Notes under the pieces: generated by a model
The model's input: the letters and a program-made list of their open reading frames with translations, nothing else
Told to the model about the DNA's origin: nothing
Database searches by the model: none
Shown here: piece by piece, positions 36,659 through 46,686 of the stretch
Numbering within the stretch: position 1 is the stretch's first letter
Layout of the letters: each line of letters begins with the position of its first letter
Made by a program: the position numbers and the translations under genes
Assembly (NCBI GenBank): GCA_945902805.1
Contig: CAMDMZ010000001.1
Span: 62,001 to 126,000 of the forward strand
DNA from: Propionivibrio dicarboxylicus
GTDB lineage: Bacteria > Pseudomonadota > Gammaproteobacteria > Burkholderiales > Rhodocyclaceae
Reading direction: 5' to 3'
DNA length: 64,000 nucleotides

Positions 36659-36937
36659 TTAGAACGTTGCCCGCTGCTCGAAGCCGTCGCTGGCCGCTTC
36701 GCCCATCTGGACCATGACCTGGCTGACACGCGCAACCGATGGTCCTTTATGCGCCCAGGCGATCAACTCAGCGATTGCCTCGGGTTTGCCGCAGATATTC
36801 GCTTCGACACTGCCATCGCGACGGTTGCGCACCCAGCCGGACATGCCGAGGTGCTGGGCTTCGCGCTGCATGCTGTAGCGGAAGCCAACGCCCTGGACCA
36901 TGCCGGTGATGATCAGGTGACGGCATTCATCGGTCAT
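36659..36937 (-). CDS. acyP: Acylphosphatase
   Basis: 92 residues, the full family length. [18 protein letters not shown] carries the phosphate-binding loop and catalytic Arg (GVGFR), and [15 protein letters not shown] carries the catalytic Asn (VRN). It hydrolyses acyl phosphates in the cytoplasm. Nine bases separate its stop from the convergent CHAT gene, and it overlaps nothing; metG is 9 bp upstream, on the same strand. Confidence 0.95.
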   Translation of the reverse strand: MTDECRHLIITGMVQGVGFRYSMQREAQHLGMSGWVRNRRDGSVEANICGKPEAIAELIAWAHKGPSVARVSQVMVQMGEAASDGFEQRATF

Positions 36938-36946
36938 GTCAGCTCC

Positions 36947-39097
36947 TCACTTGACGCGCATTCCTGGTTGCGCACCGCTATCGGGCGATAGCAGAAATAG
37001 GCCGGGCGACTTGCCATCGGTGTCGGATGCGGCGAGCACCATGCCTTCACTCAGGCCGAACTTCATCTTGCGCGGCGCGAGGTTGGCGACCATCACGGTC
37101 AGGCGTCCGATCAGGGTGGCCGGATCGTAGGCGGACTTGATGCCAGCGAAGACATTGCGGGTCTCGCCGCCGAGTTCGAGCGTGAGCTGGATTAGTTTGT
37201 CGGCGCCTTCGACATGTTTGGCGTCGGCAATGCGTGCGATACGCAGATCAACCTTGCTGAAATCATCGATCGAGATAAAGGGCTCCCACGGACTGACCTG
37301 GGCCTGCGTCTGATCTTCGGTGTGCTGCTGGTGTTGCGCGTGGCGTTGCGGCGAGTGAGGCTCCGCCGCAGCGGCAAAAGTCGGTGCTGGCGGGACGGCG
37401 GCAGGCGTGGCGGCCGGCGCCAGCGACTCCTGATTGGCAGCGACCAGGGCGGCGATCTGTTTTGGATCGATGCGCTGCATGAGGTGTTCGTAGCCGTTGA
37501 TCAGATGTGCGGGCGGCAGCACGTGGCGGGCATCGTTCCAGTGTAAGGGAGCAATATTGAGGAATTCCTCGGCGCGCTGGGCAAGTTTTGGCAGCACCGG
37601 TTTGAGGTAAAGCGTCAGCAGCCGGAAGGCATTCACCAACGTGGTACAGACGACGTGAAGTTCGCGCTCCTGACCGCCGTGCTTGGCCAGTTTCCAGGGC
37701 TGATGCTGGTCAACGTATTGATTGACGTGATCGGCCAGCGCCATGATGCGTCGAATTGCGCGGCCGAAATCGCGCGCCTCGTAGTAGCCGGCAATTTCGT
37801 CGGCGGCCGGCATGAGCTCGGGCAGGCTGATGCGGAAGCGATCCTCGACATGTTCGTCGAGCAATTTTCCTTCGAAGTGCTTCGCAATGAAGTTGGCTGA
37901 GCGGCTGGCGATGTTGATGTACTTGCCGACCAGGTCGCTATTCACGCGGCTGGTGAAGTCGTCCAGATTGAGGTCGAGATCCTCCATCGTGCCGTTGAGC
38001 TTGGCGGCGAAGTAGTACCGCAACCATTCCGGGTTCAGACCCTGCTGCAAGTAGCTTTCGGCGGTGATGAAGGTACCGCGCGACTTCGACATCTTGGAAC
38101 CATCGACGGTGAGGAAACCATGGGCGAAGACGTTGGTCGGCGTGCGGTACCCGGCATGTTTCAGCTCGGCCGGCCAGAACAGAGCATGGAAGTAAAGAAT
38201 GTCCTTGCCGATGAAGTGATACAGCTCGGTGGTCGAGTCGGGCTTCCAGTATTCGTCGAAATCCATGCCCTTGCGGTCGCACAGATTGCGGAAAGAGCCC
38301 ATGTAGCCAATCGGGGCGTCGAGCCAAACGTAGAAGAATTTGCCTGGGGCGCCGGGAATTTCGAACCCGAAATAGGGCGCGTCGCGGGAAATATCCCAGT
38401 CGGTGAGTTTGTTCTCGTCAGCGGCACCCAGCCATTCCTGCAACTTGTTCGACGCTTCGGTTTGCAGACTGCCCCGGCGCGTCCATTCGCGCAGGAAGAT
38501 CTGGCAGCGAGGGTCGGAAAGCTTGAAGAAGTAATGATCCGATTCGCGCAATACCGGTACGGCGCCGGAGACGGCCGAGTACGGGTCTTTCAGTTCGGTT
38601 GGCGCATAGGCTGCACCGCAGGATTCGCAAGCGTCGCCATATTGATCCTTGGCGCCGCACTTCGGGCATTCGCCCTTGATGAAGCGATCAGGCAGGAACA
38701 TGGCCTTGACCGGGTCGTAATACTGTTGGATCGACCGCACTTCGATCAGACCGGCGGCCTTCAACTTGCCGTAGATGTCCTCGGAATAGAAACGCGTTTC
38801 GTCGGAATGTGTGCTGTAGTAGTTGTCAAAGGCGACATGAAAGCCGGCAAAGTCACGGCTGTGTTCCTGATGCACACGCGCGATCAACGCTTCCGGCGTG
38901 ATGCCTTCCTTCTCGGCACGCAACATGATCGGCGTGCCGTGCGTATCATCGGCGCAGACATACCAGCATTCGTTGCCGCGCATTTTCTGGAAACGTACCC
39001 AGATATCGGTCTGGATATACTCGACCAGATGGCCAAGATGGATAGCGCCGTTGGCGTACGGCAGGGCACTGGTAACAAGGATTTTGCGCGGGGTCAT
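36947..39097 (-). CDS. metG: Methionyl-tRNA synthetase
   Basis: 716 residues from [17 protein letters not shown]. Class I synthetase charging tRNA-Met. HIGH-type motif HLGH, zinc-binding Cys pairs ([18 protein letters not shown]), KMSKS motif ([13 protein letters not shown]), and a C-terminal tRNA-binding OB fold ([12 protein letters not shown]). Between catalytic part and tRNA-binding domain lies an Ala/Pro/His/Gln-rich linker; [11 protein letters not shown] in it is encoded by an interspersed repeat copy. Divergent from apbC, a common arrangement in beta/gammaproteobacteria. Confidence 0.97.
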   Translation of the reverse strand: MTPRKILVTSALPYANGAIHLGHLVEYIQTDIWVRFQKMRGNECWYVCADDTHGTPIMLRAEKEGITPEALIARVHQEHSRDFAGFHVAFDNYYSTHSDETRFYSEDIYGKLKAAGLIEVRSIQQYYDPVKAMFLPDRFIKGECPKCGAKDQYGDACESCGAAYAPTELKDPYSAVSGAVPVLRESDHYFFKLSDPRCQIFLREWTRRGSLQTEASNKLQEWLGAADENKLTDWDISRDAPYFGFEIPGAPGKFFYVWLDAPIGYMGSFRNLCDRKGMDFDEYWKPDSTTELYHFIGKDILYFHALFWPAELKHAGYRTPTNVFAHGFLTVDGSKMSKSRGTFITAESYLQQGLNPEWLRYYFAAKLNGTMEDLDLNLDDFTSRVNSDLVGKYINIASRSANFIAKHFEGKLLDEHVEDRFRISLPELMPAADEIAGYYEARDFGRAIRRIMALADHVNQYVDQHQPWKLAKHGGQERELHVVCTTLVNAFRLLTLYLKPVLPKLAQRAEEFLNIAPLHWNDARHVLPPAHLINGYEHLMQRIDPKQIAALVAANQESLAPAATPAAVPPAPTFAAAAEPHSPQRHAQHQQHTEDQTQAQVSPWEPFISIDDFSKVDLRIARIADAKHVEGADKLIQLTLELGGETRNVFAGIKSAYDPATLIGRLTVMVANLAPRKMKFGLSEGMVLAASDTDGKSPGLFLLSPDSGAQPGMRVK
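37376..37401 (+). repeat. Interspersed repeat, short form, in frame inside metG (copy 9)
   Basis: AAAAGTCGGTGCTGG followed by CGGGACGGCGG; antisense to metG, encoding VPPAPTF in the interdomain linker. Confidence 0.8.
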
Positions 39098-39243
39098 GGC
39101 GGCATGAAAAAATTTTGTAGCCGGAAATTCTAGCAAAGCGCCGGATCAGTCCCCATTTATCGTTTGCGTGGGCTAAACTCCACAAAATTACTCAAGTATT
39201 ATTTCAGCCTTCAACTAACCCGACCAAAGCGCTAGGAACCCTC

Positions 39244-40332
39244 ATGAGCCTGACCGAACAACAAATCCAGGACGCCATCAAAGGCGTGATCGACCCGAAT
39301 ACGGGCAAAGACTTTGTTAGCACGCGTGCCGCCAAGAACATCAAGATCAGTGGCGCCGATGTCTCGCTCGACATCGAGCTCGGCTATCCGGCCAAGAGCC
39401 AGATTGATCCGCTGCGTACCTTGGTGATTGACAAACTCAAGGCGGTGCCGGGGATCGGCAACATCAGCGTCAATGTGTATTTCAAGATCGTTTCGCACGC
39501 GGTACAAAAGGGCGTCAAGCTGATTCCTAGCGTCAAGAACATCATTGCCGTGGCCTCGGGCAAGGGCGGCGTCGGCAAATCGACCACGGCAGTCAATCTA
39601 GCGTTGGCGCTGGTCGCCGAAGGCGCCACGGTGGGACTGCTGGATGCCGATATCTATGGTCCGTCACAGCCAACCATGCTGGGTATCGATGGTCGTCCGG
39701 AATCGATCGATGGCAAGAGTCTGGAGCCGATGCGAGCCCATGGCCTGCAGGCAATGTCGATTGGCTTCCTGATCGACCCAGAGCAGCCTATGGTCTGGCG
39801 CGGTCCGATGGTGACCCAGGCCCTGCAGCAATTGCTGAATGACACGCGCTGGCAGGATGTCGACTATCTGGTGGTTGACCTGCCTCCAGGCACCGGCGAC
39901 ATTCAACTGACATTGGCACAACAAGTGCCGGTGACTGGTGCGATCATCGTCACCACACCGCAAGACATCGCATTGCTGGATGCGCGCAAGGGACTCAAGA
40001 TGTTCGAGAAGGTCGGTATCCCGATCCTCGGGATCGTCGAAAACATGAGCATCCACATCTGTTCCAAGTGCGGTCACGAGGAGCACATCTTCGGCACCGG
40101 TGGCGGTGATCGCATGGCCAAGGACTACACGGTTGAGATGCTCGGCGCACTACCGCTCGACATGGCCATCCGAATGCAAGCCGATGGTGGCACACCGACG
40201 GTGGTGGCCGACCCGAATGGACGTGTCGCAGAGATTTACAAGGGCATTGCCCGCCGTATCGCGGTCAAGGTAGCCGATCAGGCCAAGGATCACAGCAGCA
40301 AGTTCCCCAGCATCAAGGTGATGAACACCTGA
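39244..40332 (+). CDS. apbC: Fe-S cluster carrier ATPase, ApbC/Mrp family
   Basis: 362 residues. N-terminal DUF59/MIP18-like domain (~1-85), then a deviant Walker A P-loop (SGKGGVGKSTTAVN), DADIYGPSQPTMLG, and the C-terminal CxxC (ICSKCGHEEH) that binds a bridging [4Fe-4S] cluster. It delivers iron-sulfur clusters in the cytoplasm. Divergent from metG with a 146-bp gap that must contain both promoters. Confidence 0.96.
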   Translation: MSLTEQQIQDAIKGVIDPNTGKDFVSTRAAKNIKISGADVSLDIELGYPAKSQIDPLRTLVIDKLKAVPGIGNISVNVYFKIVSHAVQKGVKLIPSVKNIIAVASGKGGVGKSTTAVNLALALVAEGATVGLLDADIYGPSQPTMLGIDGRPESIDGKSLEPMRAHGLQAMSIGFLIDPEQPMVWRGPMVTQALQQLLNDTRWQDVDYLVVDLPPGTGDIQLTLAQQVPVTGAIIVTTPQDIALLDARKGLKMFEKVGIPILGIVENMSIHICSKCGHEEHIFGTGGGDRMAKDYTVEMLGALPLDMAIRMQADGGTPTVVADPNGRVAEIYKGIARRIAVKVADQAKDHSSKFPSIKVMNT

Positions 40333-40361
40333 CGCAGTCCCTGGCTTTATGCTCTAATTCG

Positions 40362-40396
40362 CAGCGCCCCCGCCCAGCCGGGGGCGCTGTCATTTT
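40362..40396 (+). terminator. apbC terminator
   Basis: CAGCGCCCCCG and CGGGGGCGCTG form an 11-bp stem, followed by TCATTTT. Confidence 0.85.
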
Positions 40397-40420
40397 CAGC
40401 GAATTTTTTCGAGGTGGACG

Positions 40421-40990
40421 ATGAGCATAAAGTCGGACAAGTGGATCCGCCGCATGGCGGCCGAGCATCAAATTATCGAACCGTTCGAGCCCGAGCTCGT
40501 GCGCGAGGTTGACGGGAACAAGATCGTTTCTTACGGCACCTCAAGTTACGGTTACGACATTCGTTGCGCCGATGAATTCAAGGTGTTCACCAATATCAAT
40601 TCGACCATCGTTGACCCGAAAAACTTTGACCCAAATTCCTTCGTCGAGGTTTCAGGAAAAGGCTATTGCGTGATTCCGCCGAACTCCTTCGCTCTTGCGC
40701 GCACTGTCGAATATTTCCGTATTCCGCGCACTGTGTTGACGGTCTGTCTCGGCAAGAGCACCTATGCGCGTTGCGGCATCATTGTCAATGTCACCCCCTT
40801 CGAACCGGAATGGGAAGGTTATGTGACATTGGAATTTTCGAATACCACCCCGCTGCCAGCAAAAATTTATGCTGGCGAGGGCTGTGCGCAGGTGCTGTTT
40901 TTCGAATCTGATGAAGTTTGCGAGACCTCGTATAAAGACCGTGGCGGCAAGTACCAGGGCCAGGTCGGTGTCACCTTACCCAAGATCTGA
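40421..40990 (+). CDS. dcd: dCTP deaminase
   Basis: 189 residues. Converts dCTP to dUTP for dTTP synthesis. Signatures: [12 protein letters not shown], the catalytic Glu region ([19 protein letters not shown]) and C-terminal [22 protein letters not shown] lies seven bases before the ATG. Followed by a short terminator and the decarboxylase gene. Confidence 0.97.
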   Translation: MSIKSDKWIRRMAAEHQIIEPFEPELVREVDGNKIVSYGTSSYGYDIRCADEFKVFTNINSTIVDPKNFDPNSFVEVSGKGYCVIPPNSFALARTVEYFRIPRTVLTVCLGKSTYARCGIIVNVTPFEPEWEGYVTLEFSNTTPLPAKIYAGEGCAQVLFFESDEVCETSYKDRGGKYQGQVGVTLPKI

Positions 40991-41018
40991 GCCTCGGCAA
41001 GTCCGCGATATTTTCTTC

Positions 41019-41046
41019 TGACCCGCCAAGGCGGGTCATTGCTTTT
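41019..41046 (+). terminator. dcd terminator
   Basis: TGACCCGCC and GGCGGGTCA form a 9-bp stem with AA loop, then TTGCTTTT. Confidence 0.8.
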
Positions 41047-41057
41047 CAGGAGTCATC

Positions 41058-43301
41058 ATGCGTTTCCATTTCCCCATCATCATCATCGACGAAGATTTTC
41101 GTTCCGAGAATGCCTCCGGCCTTGGTATTCGCGCCTTCGCTGACGCGGTCAAGGAGGAGGGCATGGATGTGCTGGGCGTGACCAGTTATGGCGACCTGAC
41201 CTCGTTTGCCCAGCAACAGAGTCGCGCCTCGGCATTTGTGTTGTCCGTGGATGACGAAGAACTCGCTAACGACGAAGACGCGACCATTGCCGAGTTGCGC
41301 GCCTTCGTCCAGGAAATCCGCTACAAGAACGCCGAGATTCCACTCTTCCTGCATGGTGAGACCCGCACCAGCCGACACATTCCGAATGACATCCTGCGCG
41401 AATTGCACGGCTTCATCCACATGTACGAAGACACGCCAGAGTTCATCGCGCGCCATGTTGTACGCGAGGCCAAGGCCTACCTCGACTCCCTGCCACCGCC
41501 CTTCTTCCGCGCGCTGGTGCACTACGCTGCTGACGGTTCCTATTCCTGGCACTGCCCCGGCCACTCTGGCGGCGTTGCCTTCCTGAAATCCCCAGTAGGT
41601 CAAATGTTTCACCAGTTTTTCGGCGAGAACATGCTGCGCGCTGACGTCTGCAATGCCGTCGAAGAACTCGGTCAGTTACTCGATCACACCGGGCCGGTAG
41701 CGGCGTCCGAGCGCAATGCAGCACGCATCTTCAATGCCGACCACCTGTTCTTTGTCACCAACGGCACCTCAACCTCGAACAAGATCGTCTGGCATTCGAC
41801 CGTGGCGCCGGGCGATGTGGTGATCGTTGACCGCAACTGCCACAAGTCGATCCTGCACGCCATCATGATGACCGGCGCGATCCCCGTATTTTTAATGCCG
41901 ACGCGCAACAATTTCGGCATCATCGGTCCGATTCCCAAGGAAGAGTTCCGCTGGAAAAACATCCAGAAAAAGATTGCTGCTCACCCGTTTGCCTCCAAGG
42001 TCACCGGTAAGCCACGCGTGCTGACCATTACGCAGAGCACCTATGACGGCATCCTCTACAACGTCGAAGATATCAAGGAGGAACTCGACGGCAAGATTGA
42101 CACGCTGCACTTCGACGAAGCCTGGCTCCCGCATGCGGCCTTCCACGATTTTTACGGCGATTACCATGCCATCGGCGCTGACCGGCCACGCTGCAAGGAA
42201 TCGATGGTGTTTGCTACACAATCGACGCACAAGTTGCTCGCCGGCCTTTCGCAAGCCTCGCAGATTCTGGTGCAGGACGCCGAGACGAACAAACTCGATC
42301 GCGACGTGTTCAACGAGGCCTATCTGATGCACACCTCGACCTCGCCGCAATATTCGATCATCGCCTCGTGCGATGTGGCGGCAGCCATGATGGAAGAGCC
42401 CGGCGGCAAGGCACTGGTCGAAGAATCGATCGCCGAAGCGCTGGATTTCCGTCGCGCGATGCGCAAGGTGGACAAGGAATGGGGCGCCGATTGGTGGTTC
42501 CAGGTCTGGGGCCCAAAGGATCTTTCCGAGGAAGGCATCGAGGAACGCGAAGCCTGGATGCTCAAGCCGGGCGAGCGCTGGCATGGCTTCGGTAAACTGG
42601 CCAAGGGCTTCAACCTGCTCGATCCGATCAAAGCGACCGTCATCACGCCGGGCCTCGACGTCGATGGCGATTTCGCCGATGACTTCGGCATTCCCGCTGC
42701 CATCGTCACCAAGTACCTCGCCGAGCATGGCGTCATCGTCGAGAAGTGCGGCCTCTACAGCTTCTTCATCATGTTCACCATCGGCATCACCAAGGGCCGC
42801 TGGAATACGTTGGTCACCGCTTTGCAGCAATTCAAGGACGATTACGACAAGAACCAGCCGCTATGGAAGGTGCTGCCCGAATTCATTGCCAAGCATCCGC
42901 GCTACGAGCGTGTTGGCCTGAAAGACCTGTGTACGCAGATCCACAAGGTGTACATGGCCAACGACGTGGCCCGCCTGACCACCGAGATGTATCTGTCCGA
43001 TATGGTGCCGGCCATGCGGCCAGCCGATGCGTTTGCCCGTATGGCGCACCGTGAAATTGACCGCGTCGCGCTCGACGAGCTTGAAGGCCGGGTCACGGCG
43101 GTGTTGCTGACGCCTTATCCGCCGGGTATTCCGCTACTCATTCCCGGCGAGTGCTTTAACGCGACCATCGTTCGTTACCTGAAATTTGCCCGCGACTTCA
43201 ACGAGCGCTTTCCTGGATTTGAAACCGATATTCACGGCCTCGTAAAGGAAGTAAGCGACGGCAAGGTGCGCTACTACGTGGATTGCGTCACCGCGACCTA
43301 A
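41058..43301 (+). CDS. Arg/Lys/Orn decarboxylase, PLP-dependent (AdiA-like)
   Basis: 747 residues, the size of the large fold-type I decarboxylases. N-terminal receiver-like wing domain (~1-130), PLP-binding core with WHCPGHSGGVAFLKSP, DHTGPVAASERNAARIF, DRNCHKSILHA and the PLP lysine K392 in QSTHKLLAGLSQAS, and the C-terminal domain (PYPPGIPLLIPGE). Reading along the sequence, the fit is better to biodegradative arginine decarboxylase (AdiA) than to lysine decarboxylase, but substrate is not settled. A role in acid tolerance or polyamine precursor formation follows from the family. No antiporter gene (adiC/cadB) is adjacent. Confidence 0.92.
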   Translation: MRFHFPIIIIDEDFRSENASGLGIRAFADAVKEEGMDVLGVTSYGDLTSFAQQQSRASAFVLSVDDEELANDEDATIAELRAFVQEIRYKNAEIPLFLHGETRTSRHIPNDILRELHGFIHMYEDTPEFIARHVVREAKAYLDSLPPPFFRALVHYAADGSYSWHCPGHSGGVAFLKSPVGQMFHQFFGENMLRADVCNAVEELGQLLDHTGPVAASERNAARIFNADHLFFVTNGTSTSNKIVWHSTVAPGDVVIVDRNCHKSILHAIMMTGAIPVFLMPTRNNFGIIGPIPKEEFRWKNIQKKIAAHPFASKVTGKPRVLTITQSTYDGILYNVEDIKEELDGKIDTLHFDEAWLPHAAFHDFYGDYHAIGADRPRCKESMVFATQSTHKLLAGLSQASQILVQDAETNKLDRDVFNEAYLMHTSTSPQYSIIASCDVAAAMMEEPGGKALVEESIAEALDFRRAMRKVDKEWGADWWFQVWGPKDLSEEGIEEREAWMLKPGERWHGFGKLAKGFNLLDPIKATVITPGLDVDGDFADDFGIPAAIVTKYLAEHGVIVEKCGLYSFFIMFTIGITKGRWNTLVTALQQFKDDYDKNQPLWKVLPEFIAKHPRYERVGLKDLCTQIHKVYMANDVARLTTEMYLSDMVPAMRPADAFARMAHREIDRVALDELEGRVTAVLLTPYPPGIPLLIPGECFNATIVRYLKFARDFNERFPGFETDIHGLVKEVSDGKVRYYVDCVTAT

Positions 43302-43419
43302 GCGCAACTCAAGCACGATCTATATCTTAAGTCATATATCTTTCGTTCAATTGTAAATCCGGCAGGAACAGAGCATAGTGACTCTATCCAAATCGGATCG
43401 ACAACGAAAGATTAGCGCC

Positions 43420-43689
43420 ATGGACACTGCATGTTCGGAAATCATTTTGCAGAATCCGCGAGTACATGATGCCGCCGCCCGTGATCTACCGACTTCTCGC
43501 CTGGTGGCAGTCGTCGGCGCCTTGGCCGCAGCGCTCAAGGATGTTTCGGGCCACGAAGCCATCCATCAACTGGCACATCTCAATTGGCGTTTGTGCAATC
43601 GCGCCGGAGGTTGCCTGTGCGACTGTCAGCCAAGCCTGAAGGCGGGTTGCGATCGCGCCCTGCGCTGCATTATGAGTCCGATGAACTGA
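43420..43689 (+). CDS. Small cysteine-rich protein, unknown
   Basis: 89 residues from MDTACSEIILQNPRVHD; an upstream in-frame GTG at 43378 would add 14 residues. The C-terminal third has five Cys in CNRAGGCLCDCQPSLKAGC and one more in ALRC, a spacing that suggests metal or Fe-S binding. No signal peptide. I do not recognise a family. Upstream is an AT-rich stretch with TATATCTT repeated at 43321 and 43335. It lies between the decarboxylase and folA, convergent with folA. Confidence 0.6.
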   Translation: MDTACSEIILQNPRVHDAAARDLPTSRLVAVVGALAAALKDVSGHEAIHQLAHLNWRLCNRAGGCLCDCQPSLKAGCDRALRCIMSPMN

Positions 43690-43718
43690 TTCAACGCCGG
43701 CGCTGACCCACTAGCGAA

Positions 43719-44252
43719 CTAAGGCAGGCGAACGGGTTCCGTGACGCGCTCGTAGCGAACAAACGCGTAGTCAAAGCGACTATCAGCGCTGGAGTGATGA
43801 TGCGATTCTCGCGTCGTCTCTTGCCATTCTTGTTTATTCCACGCCGGAAACCAGGCATCGCCGGGAAACTCGGCGGCGATTTCTGTCAGCTCCATGCGGG
43901 TGGATCGGGGCAAAGCCAAGGCATAGATTTCGGCGCCCCCAATAACAAAGGCGATTAACGCGTCGGCGCAGGCCGCCAACGCGTCGTCGAACGTCGCCGC
44001 CAACATCGCACCGGGCGCCGAATAAGCAGAATTACGCGTGATGACGACGTTCTTTCGGCCTGGCAGCGGGCGGAATTTTTCGGGCAAGGATTCCCATGTT
44101 TTGCGTCCCATGATGACTGGATGCCCTTGCGTCAGCGCCTTGAAGTGCCGCATATCTTCGGGCAAATGCCAGAGCAGACGATTGTCCTTGCCAATGACGC
44201 GGTCCTGCGCAAGAGCGGCAATCAGCACCAGTTCCAAAGGACCAGCGCTCAC
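43719..44252 (-). CDS. folA: Dihydrofolate reductase
   Basis: 177 residues if translation starts at the GTG that overlaps the glgA stop (GTGA); a TTG or GTG a few codons later is possible, as family members usually begin just before LIAALAQDRVIG. Reduces dihydrofolate with NADPH. Signatures: LIAALAQDRVIGKDNRLLWHLPEDM, VIMGRKTWESLP, FVIGGAEIYALALP. It is translationally coupled to glgA, which is functionally unrelated; thyA, its metabolic partner, lies collinear 16 kb away on the far side of the glycogen cluster. Confidence 0.94.
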   Translation of the reverse strand: MSAGPLELVLIAALAQDRVIGKDNRLLWHLPEDMRHFKALTQGHPVIMGRKTWESLPEKFRPLPGRKNVVITRNSAYSAPGAMLAATFDDALAACADALIAFVIGGAEIYALALPRSTRMELTEIAAEFPGDAWFPAWNKQEWQETTRESHHHSSADSRFDYAFVRYERVTEPVRLP

Positions 44253-45715
44253 GACAATAATCGCCGATACAGGTCGATATAGGCGTTGGCCGGCGCGTCC
44301 CACGAAAAGTCGGCGCTCATGGCACGGCGCTGCAGGGCGGCGAAGCCCTTGTGATCATGCCATGCAGCGATTGCGCGGTGGAAGGTCTCGTGCAGCGCCT
44401 CGACAGTCGCGTGCTGGAAGACAAAGCCCGTGCCATGTTTGCCGTGGCTGGCATCGACTACCGTATCGGCCAAGCCACCCGTGGCGCGCACAATGGGTGG
44501 CGTGCCATAGCGCAGGCTGTACATCTGGTTCAGGCCACACGGCTCAAAGCGTGATGGCATCAGGAACATATCGGACCCGGCCTCGATGCGATGCGCAAGC
44601 CCCTCGTCGAAACGGAAACGTACCGCGAACTGACCCGGGAAACGCGCCTCCAGTTCGCGGTAGGCGGCCTCCAGACCTTTGTCGCCACTGCCAAGCACTG
44701 CAAACTGGGCCGGTAACGGATAGGCCTCGGTCGCCAGCCAATACAGCAGCGACGGCACCAAGTCGAGCCCCTTTTGATGCGTCAAGCGGCTAACGATGCC
44801 GATCAGAGGGCGTGTGGTATCGGCCGCGAGCCCCATTTCCTCACGTAAGGCACGGGTGTTGGTGGCTTTCGACGTCAGTTGCTTGGCATCGAAATGCGCG
44901 GCAATATGGCCGTCGGTGGCCGGGTTCCAGGCCTCCATATCGATGCCATTGAGGATGCCCGTGAGAACGCCAGCACGCTCGCGCAACAGCGCGTCCATGC
45001 CCATACCTTCGGCTTCGGTCTGGATCTCTCGAGCGTAGGTCGGCGACACGGTGGTGATGGCATCGGCGTATTGCAGGCCGCCCTTGAGGAAGGACAGGTA
45101 ACCGTGATACTCGACGCCGTGCATCGACCAGGCATGAGCGGGCAAGCCCAGCGCCGGTTTCAGATCGCGGCCGAACAAGCCCTGGAAGGCCAGGTTGTGG
45201 ATGGTGATCACGGTGCGCGCAACTTTTCCCACGGAATAGGGACGATGGCGCAGGAACACCGGCCCAAGGCCAGTTTGCCAGTCGCTGCAATGCAGGATAT
45301 CCGGCCGCCAGTCGAGCGGACTGTAATCGTCGGAGAGGAGTGCCGCGACGCGCGATAGCAAGCCGAAACGCAAACCGTTGTCGGGCCAATCGTGCCCATC
45401 CGGACCGAGATAGGGGTTACCCGGCCGATCGAAGAAGGCGTCGCATTCGAGCAGATACAAAGTGACTCCGCTCGTGGTGCGCGCTTCACGCACCGCTGCA
45501 CCGTAGAGATGTCCGGTCAGTGGCGGAATGGCCGCCACCATCGGCGCATTGGGAAACGCCGCTTTCAGCGCCGGATAACTCGGCACCAGGATTCGGGCAT
45601 CGATCCCTTTGGCGTGGACGGCATCCGGCAAAGCAGCGGCAACATCGGCGAGACCGCCGGTTTTGACCCAGGGGGCCAGTTCAGAGGTGGCAAACAGAAC
45701 CTTCATGGCAGGCAT
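44249..45715 (-). CDS. glgA: Glycogen synthase (ADP-glucose type)
   Basis: 488 residues from MPAMKVLFATSE; the ATG at 45706 (MKVLF) is an alternative and neither has a clear ribosome site. GT5 enzyme that adds glucose from ADP-glucose to glycogen. ADP-glucose loop KTGGLADVAAALP, HNLAFQG, and the C-terminal RFEPCGLNQMYSLRYG and TGGLADTV motifs are present. Last glycogen gene on the minus strand of the cluster; overlaps folA by 4 bp. Confidence 0.96.
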   Translation of the reverse strand: MPAMKVLFATSELAPWVKTGGLADVAAALPDAVHAKGIDARILVPSYPALKAAFPNAPMVAAIPPLTGHLYGAAVREARTTSGVTLYLLECDAFFDRPGNPYLGPDGHDWPDNGLRFGLLSRVAALLSDDYSPLDWRPDILHCSDWQTGLGPVFLRHRPYSVGKVARTVITIHNLAFQGLFGRDLKPALGLPAHAWSMHGVEYHGYLSFLKGGLQYADAITTVSPTYAREIQTEAEGMGMDALLRERAGVLTGILNGIDMEAWNPATDGHIAAHFDAKQLTSKATNTRALREEMGLAADTTRPLIGIVSRLTHQKGLDLVPSLLYWLATEAYPLPAQFAVLGSGDKGLEAAYRELEARFPGQFAVRFRFDEGLAHRIEAGSDMFLMPSRFEPCGLNQMYSLRYGTPPIVRATGGLADTVVDASHGKHGTGFVFQHATVEALHETFHRAIAAWHDHKGFAALQRRAMSADFSWDAPANAYIDLYRRLLS

Positions 45716-45756
45716 TTGAGAGTGGTCCAATAATTTGGCAGTGTAGGAAAACGTTT

Positions 45757-46665
45757 TCAGGCAGTGGTCTGGGCGCGATACTGCGCCGTCAGGCAATGGG
45801 TTTCGCCGGGGGCAAGCGTGATGGTGTCGTCGTTGGCGTTGGCCGATTCGACACACAGCATGTGCCATTGGCCATCCGGACCGAGATCACCCATCTTGTT
45901 GGCTTTCTCGACCCATGGATTCCACACCACGGTGGACGCGCTGCCCGTACTGGTGATCAGGATGGTGCGTTTTAACACCGGGTCATGGATTTCGCTCCAG
46001 CCGTGAGTGCCCAGATAGACGCGATCGGTTTCGCCGGAAAAGTTCACCGCCGCGACTTGTCGTTTGCGCTGGCTGGCATCGACCTTGTCGATGTATTCGC
46101 AATTGGCGAGACCGGTAACGCTAGCCTGGCGCACATCGCCGACCTGAAAATACGTGTGCAGGGCCTGGCCGATTTCAAACGCGGTGTCGCCAGTATTCGT
46201 CGTCGCCAGTTCGGCCTCGAATTCCTGGCCGACGGTGACGGTGTAGCTGACGCTGGATGAGTGGGGCCATTGCGTGCGTGCCACGTCGTTCATCAGTGGC
46301 GAAAATGTGAGGCGCACGCGACCATCGGGCAGCTTGCTTGCGTCGTCGAGTTGCCACGGTATGGTGCGAGCAAAGCCGTGACCGGGCCAGCCGGCTTCGC
46401 TGGCATGCGGGCCGAACCACGGCCAGCACAGTGGCACCCCACCACGAATCGACTTGCCGGCGGCGAAGATAGCGTTGGGCGAAAGCCAGATCACCGGCTC
46501 CTGGCCGTTCGGTTGCCACGTCATGACGTGGGCGCCTTGCATGGCGATGCTCGCCGCCGAAAAATCGCTTCGCACCTTCAAGGCAACGAAGTCGGGGGCA
46601 AATTCAACAAAGCTCAAAAAGTCGGTGCTGGCGAAACGGCGTTGCAGATCGTGTAGCTGGCTCAT
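45757..46665 (-). CDS. D-hexose-6-phosphate mutarotase (YeaD-like)
   Basis: 302 residues, aldose-1-epimerase fold. GGVPLCWPWFGPHA, GFARTIPWQL, ALHTYFQVGDVRQASVTGL and the C-terminal VVWNPWVEKA are typical of glucose-6-phosphate 1-epimerases, which interconvert alpha and beta anomers. Residues 9-17 (RRFASTDFL) are encoded by an interspersed repeat copy. Function fits the neighbouring pgi and glycogen genes. Confidence 0.9.
   Translation of the reverse strand: MSQLHDLQRRFASTDFLSFVEFAPDFVALKVRSDFSAASIAMQGAHVMTWQPNGQEPVIWLSPNAIFAAGKSIRGGVPLCWPWFGPHASEAGWPGHGFARTIPWQLDDASKLPDGRVRLTFSPLMNDVARTQWPHSSSVSYTVTVGQEFEAELATTNTGDTAFEIGQALHTYFQVGDVRQASVTGLANCEYIDKVDASQRKRQVAAVNFSGETDRVYLGTHGWSEIHDPVLKRTILITSTGSASTVVWNPWVEKANKMGDLGPDGQWHMLCVESANANDDTITLAPGETHCLTAQYRAQTTA
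46616..46641 (+). repeat. Interspersed repeat, short form, at the 5' end of the mutarotase gene (copy 10)
   Basis: AAAAAGTCGGTGCTGG followed by CGAAACGGCG; codes for residues 9-17 of the mutarotase. Confidence 0.8.
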
Positions 46666-46686
46666 TCCATTGCTCCCAAAAAAGTT

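Noticed and set aside
44300-44325. Possible repeat copy in glgA (AAAAGTCGGCGCT)
   Set aside because: Only the first half matches; the encoded ADFSWD-A-AN sequence is normal for glycogen synthases.
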